From contig CAKUEM010000005.1 of assembly GCA_934646115.1 (NCBI GenBank), positions 7,375 through 71,374 of the forward strand: DNA of 64,000 bases, in the 5' to 3' direction. A program made the position numbers and the translations under genes. Shown one piece after another: positions 19,573 through 28,634 of the stretch (its first letter is position 1; every line of letters starts with the position of its first letter). The DNA is from an uncultured Oscillospiraceae bacterium (lineage in GTDB: Bacteria > Bacillota > Clostridia > Oscillospirales > JAAYXM01). Below the pieces are notes generated by a model. It did no database searches. It was not told the origin of the DNA and saw only the letters and a program-made list of their open reading frames with translations.

Positions 19573-20747
19573 TTTTCCTCCTCTTTTGCGTCCATCCGCT
19601 CGCAATCCGGATACTCTTTGATGTATTTGCGGTTTTTATACACGCCGACCGTGAGGAACGGGATAATGATGATCGCGATGGCGAGATAGCCGCAATAGCC
19701 ATAGCCGTATTTGATGATGTTCGTCAGCCCGCAGAGCGAGACCGTCATGGCGAGGATCATAATAAACGCAGAGACGATCGCGCTGCGCACCGGCGCATTT
19801 TTAATTTTCTTAAAGATCGAGAGCTTCTCAAACCGCGCAACGAAGCCAAACACCGTGGTCACGCCGGTCGAGATCAGGCAGAGCAGCAGGCAGATCGAAT
19901 ACACCACGGTGAGCCACGGCATACCTAAGCCCTCTTTGCAGATCGTAAGCGTCGGGATCGTGGTGCCGCCCTCGACCGCGGTGAACAAGAACTGCCAGCC
20001 GGTCAGCATAATGACCGAGAGCGCAAGCGAGACCGCATTGAGCCAAAAGGCGATGCGCATCGCCTTTGCGCAGGATTTCTTTGTATGCAGCGGCGTTCCG
20101 CATACGATCATCGTCGGGATCACGACGCACTGGAAGCCCGCATAGCAAAACGCCTGCAAAATCGCCTTCGGTGCATTGAAAAACCCGGTCTCTGCAAAGC
20201 TTGCGCGGAACGTTTCCGCCAAATTCGGCGCGCGCACGATGCCGATAATAAAAATCGTAAGCGCAGTGGCCAAAATTCCAAGCCCCATCACGGTGGACGC
20301 ACGGCGCACCAGCCCCGCGCCAAAGATCGTTAAAAACAGCACGATGATGCCGACGATCACGATCCCGATATAATAATTCAAGCCGAATAATGACGTCAGC
20401 GTGGAAGCCGCCGTTGCGATCGCCGCGCCGACCGCCATGATCACCATGATATAGAAGAAAATTTCAAACAGCCATTCCAGCTTATCAAACGGGTGATACA
20501 GCGTTTCAAACAGCTCTTTATATGAATGAAGCCGCCGCGTGTTATACATCAGCATCGCCTCGCGGATCGTCATCGTGAAGAGCAGCATGGCGAGCAGGCA
20601 GGTAAAAACGCCGACCCAGCCGAAGCCGGAGAAGTTTTGAAACGCCTGATTGCCAGACGCAAACCCGCCGCCCGCATGCGAGCTAAACAGCACGGCGCCG
20701 ACAGAAAAACACACGAAAAAAGGCACCTTGGACATCTTCTTTTCCAT
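19569..20747 (-). CDS. YkvI-like membrane transporter (LeuT-fold family)
   Basis: 392 residues with about ten to eleven hydrophobic segments. The N-terminus 'FSVGAVLFSSHAGGGFASGNQ' resembles the unwound, glycine-rich first helix of the YkvI/LeuT-fold family of putative amino-acid transporters. The ATG at 20747 follows AAAGGGG; the upstream in-frame codons lie in the leader RNA and are not used. Control by a T-box leader (20770-21030) supports an amino-acid or amino-acid-derivative substrate. The direction and exact solute are not known. Confidence 0.8.
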   Translation of the reverse strand: MEKKMSKVPFFVCFSVGAVLFSSHAGGGFASGNQAFQNFSGFGWVGVFTCLLAMLLFTMTIREAMLMYNTRRLHSYKELFETLYHPFDKLEWLFEIFFYIMVIMAVGAAIATAASTLTSLFGLNYYIGIVIVGIIVLFLTIFGAGLVRRASTVMGLGILATALTIFIIGIVRAPNLAETFRASFAETGFFNAPKAILQAFCYAGFQCVVIPTMIVCGTPLHTKKSCAKAMRIAFWLNAVSLALSVIMLTGWQFLFTAVEGGTTIPTLTICKEGLGMPWLTVVYSICLLLCLISTGVTTVFGFVARFEKLSIFKKIKNAPVRSAIVSAFIMILAMTVSLCGLTNIIKYGYGYCGYLAIAIIIIPFLTVGVYKNRKYIKEYPDCERMDAKEEEK

Positions 20748-20764
20748 TTCTTTGTTCCCCTTTC

Positions 20765-21030
20765 TATAGAAAACGGTTACAAAGAGACGAAAAGAAACTT
20801 CCGCGGTACCACTCTTTTTCACTTTATATAAAGTGCTCTCAAATCAACACCGGCGCGCTGCGCGAGTGTCTGGCAATGGTAACGGCTGCCGCCCCGAACG
20901 CGCATACTGAAGAAGCCCTGTTCCGCGCGCCTGCTCCAAGAGGAGTTTCAGGCATGCCGTCATGTTATCTTGCACCAACCGATAACTCTCTGCGATCACC
21001 GCAATGCCCTACTGATTCTTATCTAAGCAT
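20765..21030 (-). promoter_or_regulatory. T-box leader upstream of the YkvI-like transporter operon
   Basis: Read on the minus strand, the T-box core AGAGTGGTACCGCGG is at about 20800-20815. Stem I shows the loop-E bases AGTA and later GAA, with GGTTGGTGCAAG as the distal loop flanked by GTTATC/GATAAC. Right after GAA come ACT then C, so the specifier could be ACU (Thr) or, one base later, CUC (Leu); the variable base in TGGT would pair with a discriminator A. No clear terminator with a U run follows. Instead TCTTTGT can pair with ACAAAGA around the ribosome binding site and next to the ATG, which hints at translational control. Confidence 0.85.
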
Positions 21031-21045
21031 TTTTTATTTTTTTCT

Positions 21046-21073
21046 ATTATAATCGTTTTTCGCGCAATGTCAA
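21046..21073 (-). promoter_or_regulatory. Strong promoter of the T-box operon
   Basis: On the minus strand a perfect TTGACA (21068-21073) and a perfect TATAAT (21046-21051) are spaced by 16 bases. It is divergent from the pst operon. Confidence 0.8.
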
Positions 21074-21094
21074 GCTTTTCGGCAAAAAAATTTT

Positions 21095-21148
21095 TTTACA
21101 TATATTTTACAAAGCGCATATTTTAGCAATACAAACGCGCGATATACT
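21095..21148 (+). promoter_or_regulatory. PhoP-box-like repeat and promoter of the pst-pho operon
   Basis: TTTACA at 21095-21100 is repeated at 21106-21111 with a 5-base gap (11-base period), matching the TT(A/T)ACA direct repeats bound by PhoP in Bacillus. A TATACT -10 box follows at 21143-21148. Autoregulation by the phoP gene at the end of this same operon is the likely meaning. Confidence 0.6.
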
Positions 21149-21182
21149 AAGCGCAACGAAACGAAAAAGGAGCGTGAACCTG

Positions 21183-22079
21183 ATGAAAAAATTAGGATTA
21201 TCCATGGGATGTGCAGTGCTTGCGGCGCTGCTTTTCGCGAGCTGCGGAAACGGCGCGCAAAACAACGCGGCCGAGACGGGCGAAAGCTTTGACCAGACGG
21301 CAATGATCACCGTTGTCTCGCGTGAGGCAAGCTCCGGCACGCGCGGCGCGTTTGACGAGCTGATGCACGTGGTCGTAAAAGACGGCGACAATGAAACGGA
21401 CAACCTGTTCCCGGAGGCGATCATCGTAGATTCGACCGACGCGGTGGTCTCTAAAGTGGAGGTCGATCCGAGCGCGATCGGCTACACCTCGCTCGGCGCT
21501 GTAAACTCGAGCGTGAAGGCGGTCAAGGTAGACGGCGTTTCCGCAACGGTGGAAAACGTGCTCAACGACACCTACAAGATCAAGCGCCCGTTCGTGCTTG
21601 CGCTTCCGAAAAACAGCCAGAACCCGATCGCGGCAGACTTTATCCAGTTTGTTCTGTCCTCTGACGGGCAGGCGATCGCAGAGCATACCAGCCTGATCAA
21701 GGCGGCAGCGAGCGATACGGCATACACGCCGAAGAAGCTTTCCGGCAAGTTAACGCTTTCCGGCTCGACCTCGGTGGAAAAAGTGATGGAGAAGCTGCGC
21801 GAGGAATACATCAAATTAAACCCGGATGTGCAGGTCGAGATCACCTATTCCGGCTCGGGCGCGGGCATTAAGGACGCGATTGCGGGCAAGGTGGATATCG
21901 CAATGTCCTCCCGCGCGCTCAAGGATGAAGAGAAAACCTCGCTGGACGAAAACGTCTTCGCGCTGGATGCGATCGCCGTAATCGTGAACGCCGAGAACCC
22001 GATCGACGCGCTCACCTCCGAGCAGATCACCAATATCTTCACCGGCATCACCCGCACTTGGGCGGACGCCGCGAAGTAA
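21183..22079 (+). CDS. pstS: Phosphate ABC transporter substrate-binding lipoprotein, domain-swapped
   Basis: 298 residues. Lipoprotein signal with lipobox 'FASC' (Cys at about 21). The two halves of a PstS fold are present but in reverse order. Residues about 42-165 carry 'ITVVSREASSGTRGAFDELM' and 'ADFIQFVLSSDGQAIAEH', normally the C-terminal half. Residues about 178-298 carry 'LSGKLTLSGSTSVEKV', 'YSGSGAGIKDAIAGKVDIAMSSR' and 'IAVIVNAENPIDALTSEQITNIFTG', normally the N-terminal half. All phosphate-contact loops (GSTS, SGSG, D.A.SSR, SR..SGT) are kept, so binding should be intact. The ATG at 21183 follows AAAGGAG. First gene of the operon, 3 bases before pstC. Confidence 0.93.
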   Translation: MKKLGLSMGCAVLAALLFASCGNGAQNNAAETGESFDQTAMITVVSREASSGTRGAFDELMHVVVKDGDNETDNLFPEAIIVDSTDAVVSKVEVDPSAIGYTSLGAVNSSVKAVKVDGVSATVENVLNDTYKIKRPFVLALPKNSQNPIAADFIQFVLSSDGQAIAEHTSLIKAAASDTAYTPKKLSGKLTLSGSTSVEKVMEKLREEYIKLNPDVQVEITYSGSGAGIKDAIAGKVDIAMSSRALKDEEKTSLDENVFALDAIAVIVNAENPIDALTSEQITNIFTGITRTWADAAK

Positions 22080-22082
22080 CCC

Positions 22083-22949
22083 ATGAAAAAGAAAATATTA
22101 GACCGTGGCAGCCGCGCACTGTTTTTACTGTGCGCGTGCCTGTCTATCGGGGCGGTTTTACTCATTTGCTGGTTTATTTTTTATAATTCTATTCCGGCGC
22201 TCTCAAAAATCGGCGTGCTCAATTTTATCGGCACGACCGAATGGAAGCCGAACAACTCCCCGCAGAAATTCGGCATTTTATATATGCTGCTCGGCAGCGT
22301 GTACGTCACGGCAGGCGCGATTTTGATCGGCGTTCCGCTCGGCGTGCTGGCGGCGGTGTTTCTCGCCAAATTCTGCCCGCGGCGCATTTACCCGCTTCTG
22401 TCGCAGGGGGTCGCGCTGCTCGCAGGCATCCCATCGATCATTTACGGATTTTTCGGCATGATGGTGCTGGTTCCCTGGATCCGCACGCACATCGGCGGCA
22501 ACGGAAACAGCATTCTCGCCGCGTCCATTGTGCTCGGCATCATGATCCTGCCAACGATCATCACGATCTCGGAAAACGCCATCCGCGCCGTGCCGCGCGC
22601 GACGTATGAGGGCGCGCTTGCGCTGGGTGCAACGCGTGAGGGCGGCGTGTTCCGCACGGTGCTGCCCGCCGCAAGAAGCGGCATCGTGACCGCGATTATT
22701 TTAGGCATCGGGCGCGCGATCGGCGAAACGATGGCGGTCGTTATGGTCGCGGGGAATTCCAACATCCTTCCGGTCGACCTGCTCAAGCCGGTGCGCACAC
22801 TGACGGCAAATATCGTGCTGGAAATGGGCTATGCCAGCGGTCTGCACTATGACGCGCTGATCGCGACCGGCGCGGTGCTGTTCGTTCTGATCCTGCTGCT
22901 GAATCTTTGCCTGAACCTGGTATCCCGGAAAAGTGGGGTGAGCTCATGA
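22083..22949 (+). CDS. pstC: Phosphate ABC transporter permease PstC
   Basis: 288 residues, six membrane helices. It starts with a long first helix (about 12-35), then a periplasmic loop 'WKPNNSPQKFGILYMLLGSVYVT', and carries the EAA-type loop 'ALALGATREGGVFRTVLPAARSGIVTAIILGIGRAIGETMAV' that contacts PstB. It overlaps pstA by 4 bases. Confidence 0.95.
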   Translation: MKKKILDRGSRALFLLCACLSIGAVLLICWFIFYNSIPALSKIGVLNFIGTTEWKPNNSPQKFGILYMLLGSVYVTAGAILIGVPLGVLAAVFLAKFCPRRIYPLLSQGVALLAGIPSIIYGFFGMMVLVPWIRTHIGGNGNSILAASIVLGIMILPTIITISENAIRAVPRATYEGALALGATREGGVFRTVLPAARSGIVTAIILGIGRAIGETMAVVMVAGNSNILPVDLLKPVRTLTANIVLEMGYASGLHYDALIATGAVLFVLILLLNLCLNLVSRKSGVSS

Positions 22950-23815
22950 AACGTTATCTGGAAGAGCTGCGCATTTACCGACGGCATCCCGGCTCGCTTG
23001 TGCTCAATTTGCTCACAAAGCTTGCCATGCTTACGGTCACGGCAGCGCTCGTTTGCATCTTTGGCTATATCCTGATCAACGGGCTTCCGCATCTGAGCTG
23101 GGACTTGGTATTCGGCGCGTATTCGTCTGAAAACCCGTCCATGCTGTTTTCGATCGTCACCACGCTGATCTTAGTGGCGCTTTCGCTGCTGCTCGCCGTG
23201 CCGATCGGCGTGTGCGCCGCCATTTATCTCACGGAATATGCCCGGCAGGAGAGCCGGCTTATCCGCCTGATCCGGCTATGCACCGAAACGCTGGCCGGCG
23301 TGCCCTCCATTATTTACGGGCTGTTCGGCGCGCTGTTCTTCGGCACGACGCTGGGGCTTGGCTATTCGATCCTGACCGGCGTGTTCACCGTGTCGATCAT
23401 GATCCTGCCGGTCATCATCCGCAGCACGGAGGAAGCGATTCGCGCCGTTCCGCAGAGCTACCGCGAGGGCAGCTTTGGGCTTGGCGCAACGCGGCTGCGC
23501 ACCGTGCTGAAAATCATCCTCCCCTCGGCGGCAAGCGGTATTTTCTCCGCCGTGATCCTCGGCGTGGGGCGTATCGTCGGCGAAACCGCCGCCTTGATCT
23601 TCACGCTCGGCACGGTGGCAAAAATGCCGGGCAGCCTGCTCGACAGCTCGCGCACGCTTGCCATTCATATGTATATCGCCACGCGTGACGGCGGCATGGC
23701 GGGGCGCAACACCGCGTTTGCGACCGGCGTGATTTTAATTGTGTTTGTGCTGCTGCTCAATTTGCTCAGCAGCTATCTTTCTAAAAAATCCAGAGGTGAT
23801 CATGTTGAAAATTGA
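22946..23815 (+). CDS. pstA: Phosphate ABC transporter permease PstA
   Basis: 289 residues, six membrane helices, EAA-type loop '[44 protein letters not shown]'. The ATG at 22946 overlaps the pstC stop (ATGA) and follows GTGGGGTGAG; longer starts would run deep into pstC. It overlaps pstB by 14 bases. Confidence 0.95.
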   Translation: MKRYLEELRIYRRHPGSLVLNLLTKLAMLTVTAALVCIFGYILINGLPHLSWDLVFGAYSSENPSMLFSIVTTLILVALSLLLAVPIGVCAAIYLTEYARQESRLIRLIRLCTETLAGVPSIIYGLFGALFFGTTLGLGYSILTGVFTVSIMILPVIIRSTEEAIRAVPQSYREGSFGLGATRLRTVLKIILPSAASGIFSAVILGVGRIVGETAALIFTLGTVAKMPGSLLDSSRTLAIHMYIATRDGGMAGRNTAFATGVILIVFVLLLNLLSSYLSKKSRGDHVEN

Positions 23816-24551
23816 CATTCGCGATGTAGATTTATATTACGGAACATTCCACGCGCTGAAAAATATCAACCTCGGCATTGCGGAGCATGAGATCACCGCA
23901 TTTATCGGTCCGTCCGGCTGCGGAAAATCCACGCTGCTCAAGAGCTTAAACCGCATGAACGACCTGATCGAAAACTGCAAGATCACCGGGACGATCACGC
24001 TGGACGGCGCGGATATCTATAAGGGCTTTGACGTAAACGACCTGCGCCGCCGCGTGGGCATGGTGTTCCAGAAGCCGAACCCCTTCCCGATGAGTATTTA
24101 CGATAACATCGCCTTCGGCCCGCGCACGCACGGCATTCGCCGCCGCGCGCAGCTTGACGAGATCGTTGAGCGCAGTTTGCGCGGCGCGGCGATTTGGGAC
24201 GAGGTGCATGACCGCCTGCGCAAAAGCGCGCTCTCACTTTCCGGCGGACAGCAGCAGCGGCTTTGCATCGCGCGGGCGCTTGCGGTCGAGCCGGAGGTTT
24301 TGCTGCTTGACGAGCCGACCTCCGCATTAGACCCGATCTCCACGACGAAAATCGAAGACCTGCTCACCGAATTAAAAGAGCAATACACAATCGCGATCGT
24401 CACGCATAATATGCAGCAGGCGGCGCGTATTTCCGATAAAACCGCGTTTTTCCTACATGGCGAGGTCGTTGAATTTGCAAAAACGATCGATTTATTCTCC
24501 ATGCCGCAGGATAAGCGCACGGAAGATTATATTACCGGGCGGTTTGGATAA
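23802..24551 (+). CDS. pstB: Phosphate ABC transporter ATP-binding protein
   Basis: 249 residues, standard PstB size. Walker A '[20 protein letters not shown]' (about 35-54), Q-loop '[23 protein letters not shown]', signature '[19 protein letters not shown]', Walker B '[13 protein letters not shown]' and switch His '[11 protein letters not shown]'. It powers PstCA import of phosphate. The start at 23802 follows AGAGGTG inside the end of pstA; 10 bases separate it from phoU. Confidence 0.97.
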   Translation: MLKIDIRDVDLYYGTFHALKNINLGIAEHEITAFIGPSGCGKSTLLKSLNRMNDLIENCKITGTITLDGADIYKGFDVNDLRRRVGMVFQKPNPFPMSIYDNIAFGPRTHGIRRRAQLDEIVERSLRGAAIWDEVHDRLRKSALSLSGGQQQRLCIARALAVEPEVLLLDEPTSALDPISTTKIEDLLTELKEQYTIAIVTHNMQQAARISDKTAFFLHGEVVEFAKTIDLFSMPQDKRTEDYITGRFG

Positions 24552-24561
24552 GGAGGAGCGT

Positions 24562-25218
24562 ATGAGAAACCGATTTGAGCATGCCATGGAAGAGCTGAAG
24601 GAAGACTTAATTGAGATGAGCGGCATTATCGAAACCACGATCACGCAGGCGATGCGCGCGCTCGCGGCAAGCGATTTTGACCTTGCGCGGCAAATTGCGC
24701 AAAGCGACGACTATGCCGACCAGCTGGAGCTTACTATCGAGCGGCGCGCCCTGCGCATTCTGCTCTCGCAGCAGCCGGTCGCGAGCGATCTGCGCACGAT
24801 CTCGACCGCATTTAAAATGATCACGGATATGGAGCGCATCTGCGACCAGGCGGCGGATGTGGCGGAGATCGTTTTGAACTTCGAGGGCGTGGAAATGATA
24901 AAAAAACCGACGCACCTGGTGAAAATGGCCGAACATTGTGTTATAATGACAACAAAGGCGATCGATTCGTTCGTCACATCCGATCTGGCGCTCGCGCAGA
25001 AGGCGATCGCTTATGACGATGTGATCGACGATCTGTTTTCTGAAATCCGCGGCGAGCTGGTTGAAATGATCTCAAAAGATCCCGGCTGCGGCGCGCAGGC
25101 GGTCGATTTCCTTTTGATCGCGAAGTATTTAGAGCGCATTGGCGACCATGCGCAAAATATTGCGGAGTGGTGCATTTTCAGCATGACCGGTGAGCATAAG
25201 AGCCAGCGGGTGCTGTGA
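24562..25218 (+). CDS. phoU: Phosphate signalling protein PhoU
   Basis: 218 residues, two three-helix PhoU bundles in tandem. Metal-binding-type acidic motifs 'FKMITDMERICDQAADVAEI' (about 82-101) and 'LLIAKYLERIGDHAQNIAEW' (about 188-207) match the E(D)xxxD pattern. It connects PstSCAB transport activity to PhoR. The start follows AAGGAGGAG. It ends 29 bases before phoP. Confidence 0.95.
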   Translation: MRNRFEHAMEELKEDLIEMSGIIETTITQAMRALAASDFDLARQIAQSDDYADQLELTIERRALRILLSQQPVASDLRTISTAFKMITDMERICDQAADVAEIVLNFEGVEMIKKPTHLVKMAEHCVIMTTKAIDSFVTSDLALAQKAIAYDDVIDDLFSEIRGELVEMISKDPGCGAQAVDFLLIAKYLERIGDHAQNIAEWCIFSMTGEHKSQRVL

Positions 25219-25247
25219 TCCCCTCCGCCGCACGGAGGCGATTGAAT

Positions 25248-25931
25248 ATGGCGCGCATCATGATTGTTGAGGACGACGAAAATATCGCGGAGCTGATCTC
25301 CGCCAGCGTGAAAACGATCGGGCATGAGGCGCAAACGGTGGGGAGCGCATCTGCGCTGTTTTCACTGCTGCCCAAGCTTCGTCCGGATTTGATTTTGCTG
25401 GATATCATGCTGCCGGATCTCAGCGGGCTTGACATCCTGCGAAAGCTCAAGGCAAACGCCGCCACGCAGGATATTCCGGTCATTTTCCTGACCGCGAAGG
25501 GCAGCGAGGCGGATAAAGTGACCGGACTTGAGCTGGGCGCGGAGGATTATATCACAAAGCCGTTCGGCGTGCTTGAGCTGCTCGCGCGCATTAAAGCCGC
25601 GCTGCGCCGCACCGCGCCCCGGCAGGACATCGCGCGGGCAAAAGATCTCACGATCGATTTTGCAAGCCGCGAGGTGTCGCTTGCGGGAGAGCCGGTTCGC
25701 CTGACGCACAAGGAATTTGAGCTTTTAGAGTATCTGTTTCGCAACAGCGGGACGGTGCTCAGCCGCGAAAAGCTGCTCGACGCGGTATGGGGCTTTGAGT
25801 TTTCCGGCGATACGACCCGCACCGTTGACATGCACATCCGAACCCTGCGCCAGAAGCTGCATGACAGCGCGGAAACCCCACGCTATATCGCAACCGTGCG
25901 CGGATATGGCTATAAATTCCTGCGCGAGTAG
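25248..25931 (+). CDS. phoP: PhoP/PhoB-type response regulator
   Basis: 227 residues. Receiver domain (1-120): acidic pocket 'VEDDENI', phosphorylated Asp in 'LILLDIMLPDLSG' (about 52), Thr/Lys switch 'VIFLTAKGSE' and 'DYITKPFGVLELLARI'. The OmpR-type winged helix follows (about 130-226: 'LTHKEFELLEYLFRNSG', 'DTTRTVDMHIRTLRQKLH', 'IATVRGYGYKF'). The ATG at 25248 has GGAGG 9 bases upstream. Its position after phoU and before the kinase identifies the phosphate-starvation regulator. Confidence 0.92.
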   Translation: MARIMIVEDDENIAELISASVKTIGHEAQTVGSASALFSLLPKLRPDLILLDIMLPDLSGLDILRKLKANAATQDIPVIFLTAKGSEADKVTGLELGAEDYITKPFGVLELLARIKAALRRTAPRQDIARAKDLTIDFASREVSLAGEPVRLTHKEFELLEYLFRNSGTVLSREKLLDAVWGFEFSGDTTRTVDMHIRTLRQKLHDSAETPRYIATVRGYGYKFLRE

Positions 25932-25940
25932 GAGGCAGTT

Positions 25941-27662
25941 ATGAAACGATATATTCGCGTCTCTTTTATGATCACCTGCGCGCTGACGATCGCGCTGCTG
26001 CTCGGCGCGGCGTTTGCGCTGTTCCGACAGGAGCTGACGAGCACCGTGCGCGCCGATCTGCGCGGTATGGCGGCGGCGATCCAAACCTCTGAGATGCCGG
26101 AACACATAGAGCCGCAAGCGTTTGCGCAAAAGCTTAGCACCAGTGAAAACGACCTGCGCGTAACGATTTTAACGCACGACGGCATTGTTGTCGGCGACAG
26201 CGCCGGTCGCGCAAACGACATGGAAAACCACAGCGCGCGCCCGGAAATTCAGGCGGCGATCGCGGGGGAAGTCGGCGAGGACATGCGAAAAAGCGAGACC
26301 ACGGGCGTGACCTCGCTGTATGTTGCGCTCCCGCTCAACGCGCAGTATCTGCTGCGTCTTTCGCTGCCGGTCTCCGCGACCTATGCGTTTCTGCACACGA
26401 TGGCCCCGGTCACGCTGCTGGTTTGCATGATGCTTTTGATTTTCGCCTATGTATTTGCGGAGTTTTTTGCAAAGCGGCTGATGCTGCCGTTTCAGCGCAT
26501 CAGCTTGATGCTGGGGCGGCTTGCGCGCGGCAAGTATCAAAACGAGCCGATCACGCCGGATTTCCCCGAGCTTGCGCAGCCGCTGGACGATATCCGAACG
26601 CTTGCCGGAAAATTGCAGCAGAGCGTTGCGGAGATCCGCGAGAGCAAGGCGCAGCTGGATCATTTGCTGCAGGCGGCGACCGACGGGATTCTGCTCCTTT
26701 CGGAGCGCGGCGGCATTCTCTCGATCAACAGCGCGGCGCAAACGATTTTGGCCGCGCCGCCAGACGCCGCAACGTTTCGCGGGCTGTGCCGCTTCCCCGA
26801 GCTGACACACGCTGTGCAGACCACGCTTTCTGATGGGCTGCCGCGCGTTTACGAGCTGGATCAAACGGATACGCGCGGAAAATATTATCGCGTGTTCATC
26901 AACCCCGCGAAGGATGAGCACGGCGTGCTGGGCGCGATTCTGTTTTTATCCGATATCACGGAGATCATCCGCCTTGAGCGCATGCGCAGCGAGTTTTTCG
27001 CCAACGCATCGCACGAGCTGAAAAGTCCGCTCACCTCGATCAAGGGCTTTTCCGAGCTGCTTGCGGCAGGGCTTGTGGACGATCCGGCGCAATGCCGCGA
27101 TTATGCGGGGCGCATCGTGCGCGAGAGCGAGCGTCTGCTCAGCCTGATCAACGATCTTCTGCATCTTTCCGAGCTGGAAAGCGTGCGCGCAAATCCGCTG
27201 CACTTTGAAAAGCTTGATCTGCGCGCGCTCACCGGCGAGGTGTTTCGCCAGCTGGAAGAACGCGCCGCCGCGCGCGATATTTCACTCTCCATCGCGGGCG
27301 ACGCGTGCGTTATGGCGGAACGGCAGCCGATCTTCGAGCTGATTTATAATTTAGTGGACAATGCGATCAAATATGGCAAGGAACACGGAAGCTGCCACGT
27401 CACGCTTTCGGAGGACGCGGCGGGCAGCACGCTGCGTGTGCGCGACGACGGCATTGGCATCGCGCCGGAGCATCAGCCGCGCGTTTTTGAGCGTTTTTAT
27501 AAGGCAGACCGCGCGCACAGCCGCGCAAACGGCAGCACCGGGCTTGGGCTTGCTATCGTGAAGCACACCGCGCTGCGCTACGGCGGAACGGTTTCCGTCC
27601 GCAGCGAGCCGGGGCAATTTACCGAGCTGTGCGTGCAGTTTCCAAGCCAGGCGCATTCCTAG
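25941..27662 (+). CDS. phoR: PhoR-type sensor histidine kinase
   Basis: 573 residues. TM helix 1 (about 8-30), extracellular region, TM helix 2 (about 150-175), HAMP (about 176-235), PAS domain (about 240-345), HisKA with phospho-acceptor His in 'FANASHELKSPLTSIKGFSELL' (about 357), and HATPase_c with N box 'YNLVDNAIKYGK', G1 'VRDDGIGIAPEHQPRVFERFYK' and G2 'STGLGLAIVKH'. It starts 9 bases after phoP behind GGAGG. Its 3' end overlaps the convergent LysR gene by 44 bases, so the operon's terminator lies inside that neighbour. Confidence 0.94.
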   Translation: MKRYIRVSFMITCALTIALLLGAAFALFRQELTSTVRADLRGMAAAIQTSEMPEHIEPQAFAQKLSTSENDLRVTILTHDGIVVGDSAGRANDMENHSARPEIQAAIAGEVGEDMRKSETTGVTSLYVALPLNAQYLLRLSLPVSATYAFLHTMAPVTLLVCMMLLIFAYVFAEFFAKRLMLPFQRISLMLGRLARGKYQNEPITPDFPELAQPLDDIRTLAGKLQQSVAEIRESKAQLDHLLQAATDGILLLSERGGILSINSAAQTILAAPPDAATFRGLCRFPELTHAVQTTLSDGLPRVYELDQTDTRGKYYRVFINPAKDEHGVLGAILFLSDITEIIRLERMRSEFFANASHELKSPLTSIKGFSELLAAGLVDDPAQCRDYAGRIVRESERLLSLINDLLHLSELESVRANPLHFEKLDLRALTGEVFRQLEERAAARDISLSIAGDACVMAERQPIFELIYNLVDNAIKYGKEHGSCHVTLSEDAAGSTLRVRDDGIGIAPEHQPRVFERFYKADRAHSRANGSTGLGLAIVKHTALRYGGTVSVRSEPGQFTELCVQFPSQAHS

Positions 27663-28521
27663 CATCTAAATATTCTAAAAACCGCGTGACCGCAAGGGGC
27701 GCGGTTTTTTTGTCGCGCAGGGCAATCCCGATATTGCGCCAGGCGGGCACATCGAGCGGGCGCGCCGCGATGCGATACGGCGCGCGCCGCAGGATCAGCT
27801 CGGGCAAAATACTTACGCCCAGCCCGTTTTCCACCATCGACATGATCGCATAATCATCAAACGTGGTAAACCGCACGCGCGGCTTTAAGCCGCAGCGCGC
27901 AAACAGCTCGGAAACCTCGGTGGTCTCGCCCTTTTCGAGCAGCAGGAACGGTGCGTCGCACAGGGCACGCGGCGCGATGCGCTCGCATGCGGCAAGCGGG
28001 TGCCGCTCCGGAACGACCGCCATCAGCCGATCCTGCTCTAAAAAAAGCGTTTGCAGCTCGGGCGCGGCGGGCAGACGCAAAAAGCCGCAGTCCACGCGCC
28101 CCTCCATGATCCACGCCTCGATTTCCGAATAATCGCCCAGCAGCAGCTCATATTCGATATTCGGATAATCCTTTTGAAACGCGCAAATGATATGCGGCAG
28201 CCAATGCGTCGCCACGCTGGAAAATGTTCCGATCCGGATCAGCCCGGCGCGCAGCCCGTTCCATTCACTCACCTGCCCGCGCAGCGTTTCATACGCAGAA
28301 ACCACCTGCCGGATATACGGCAGCAGCTGCTGCCCGGCAGACGTGAGCTGCACGCCGCCGCGCCCGCGCTGCAGCAGCGCAATGCCCCACGCCGTCTCCA
28401 AATCGCCGATCATGCGGCTCACGCCGGACTGTGAGTATTGCAGCAGCTCCGCCGCATGCGTAAAGCTCCCGGTCTCCACCGTTTTGATCAGCGCCATGTA
28501 TTTTTGCAGATTTTTGTCCAT
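27619..28521 (-). CDS. LysR family transcriptional regulator
   Basis: 300 residues. Winged HTH (about 3-62): 'LQKYMALIKTVETGSFTHAAELLQYSQSGVSRMIGDLE', then a LysR effector domain (about 90-290, 'IRIGTFSSVATHWLPHIICAFQKDYPNIEYELLLGD'). The ATG at 28521 is 8 bases after GGGAGGGG; an in-frame ATG 33 bases upstream has no site. It is divergent from the YbaK-proB pair, its most likely target, and its end overlaps phoR. Confidence 0.9.
   Translation of the reverse strand: MDKNLQKYMALIKTVETGSFTHAAELLQYSQSGVSRMIGDLETAWGIALLQRGRGGVQLTSAGQQLLPYIRQVVSAYETLRGQVSEWNGLRAGLIRIGTFSSVATHWLPHIICAFQKDYPNIEYELLLGDYSEIEAWIMEGRVDCGFLRLPAAPELQTLFLEQDRLMAVVPERHPLAACERIAPRALCDAPFLLLEKGETTEVSELFARCGLKPRVRFTTFDDYAIMSMVENGLGVSILPELILRRAPYRIAARPLDVPAWRNIGIALRDKKTAPLAVTRFLEYLDARNAPGLETARTAR
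27677..27709 (+). terminator. Terminator of the pst-pho operon, inside the LysR coding sequence
   Basis: AAAAACCGCG (27677-27686) pairs with CGCGGTTTTT (27700-27709), followed by more T. It starts 15 bases after the phoR stop and lies within the opposite-strand LysR gene. Confidence 0.75.
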
Positions 28522-28634
28522 CCCGCGCCCCTCCCATGCAATTTTGTCATGCATATCATGATTAAAATCCGTTTTTCAAATTCTTGCTTTTATGATACAC
28601 TGAATTTCAGAAAAAATCAACGGGAGTGGACACA

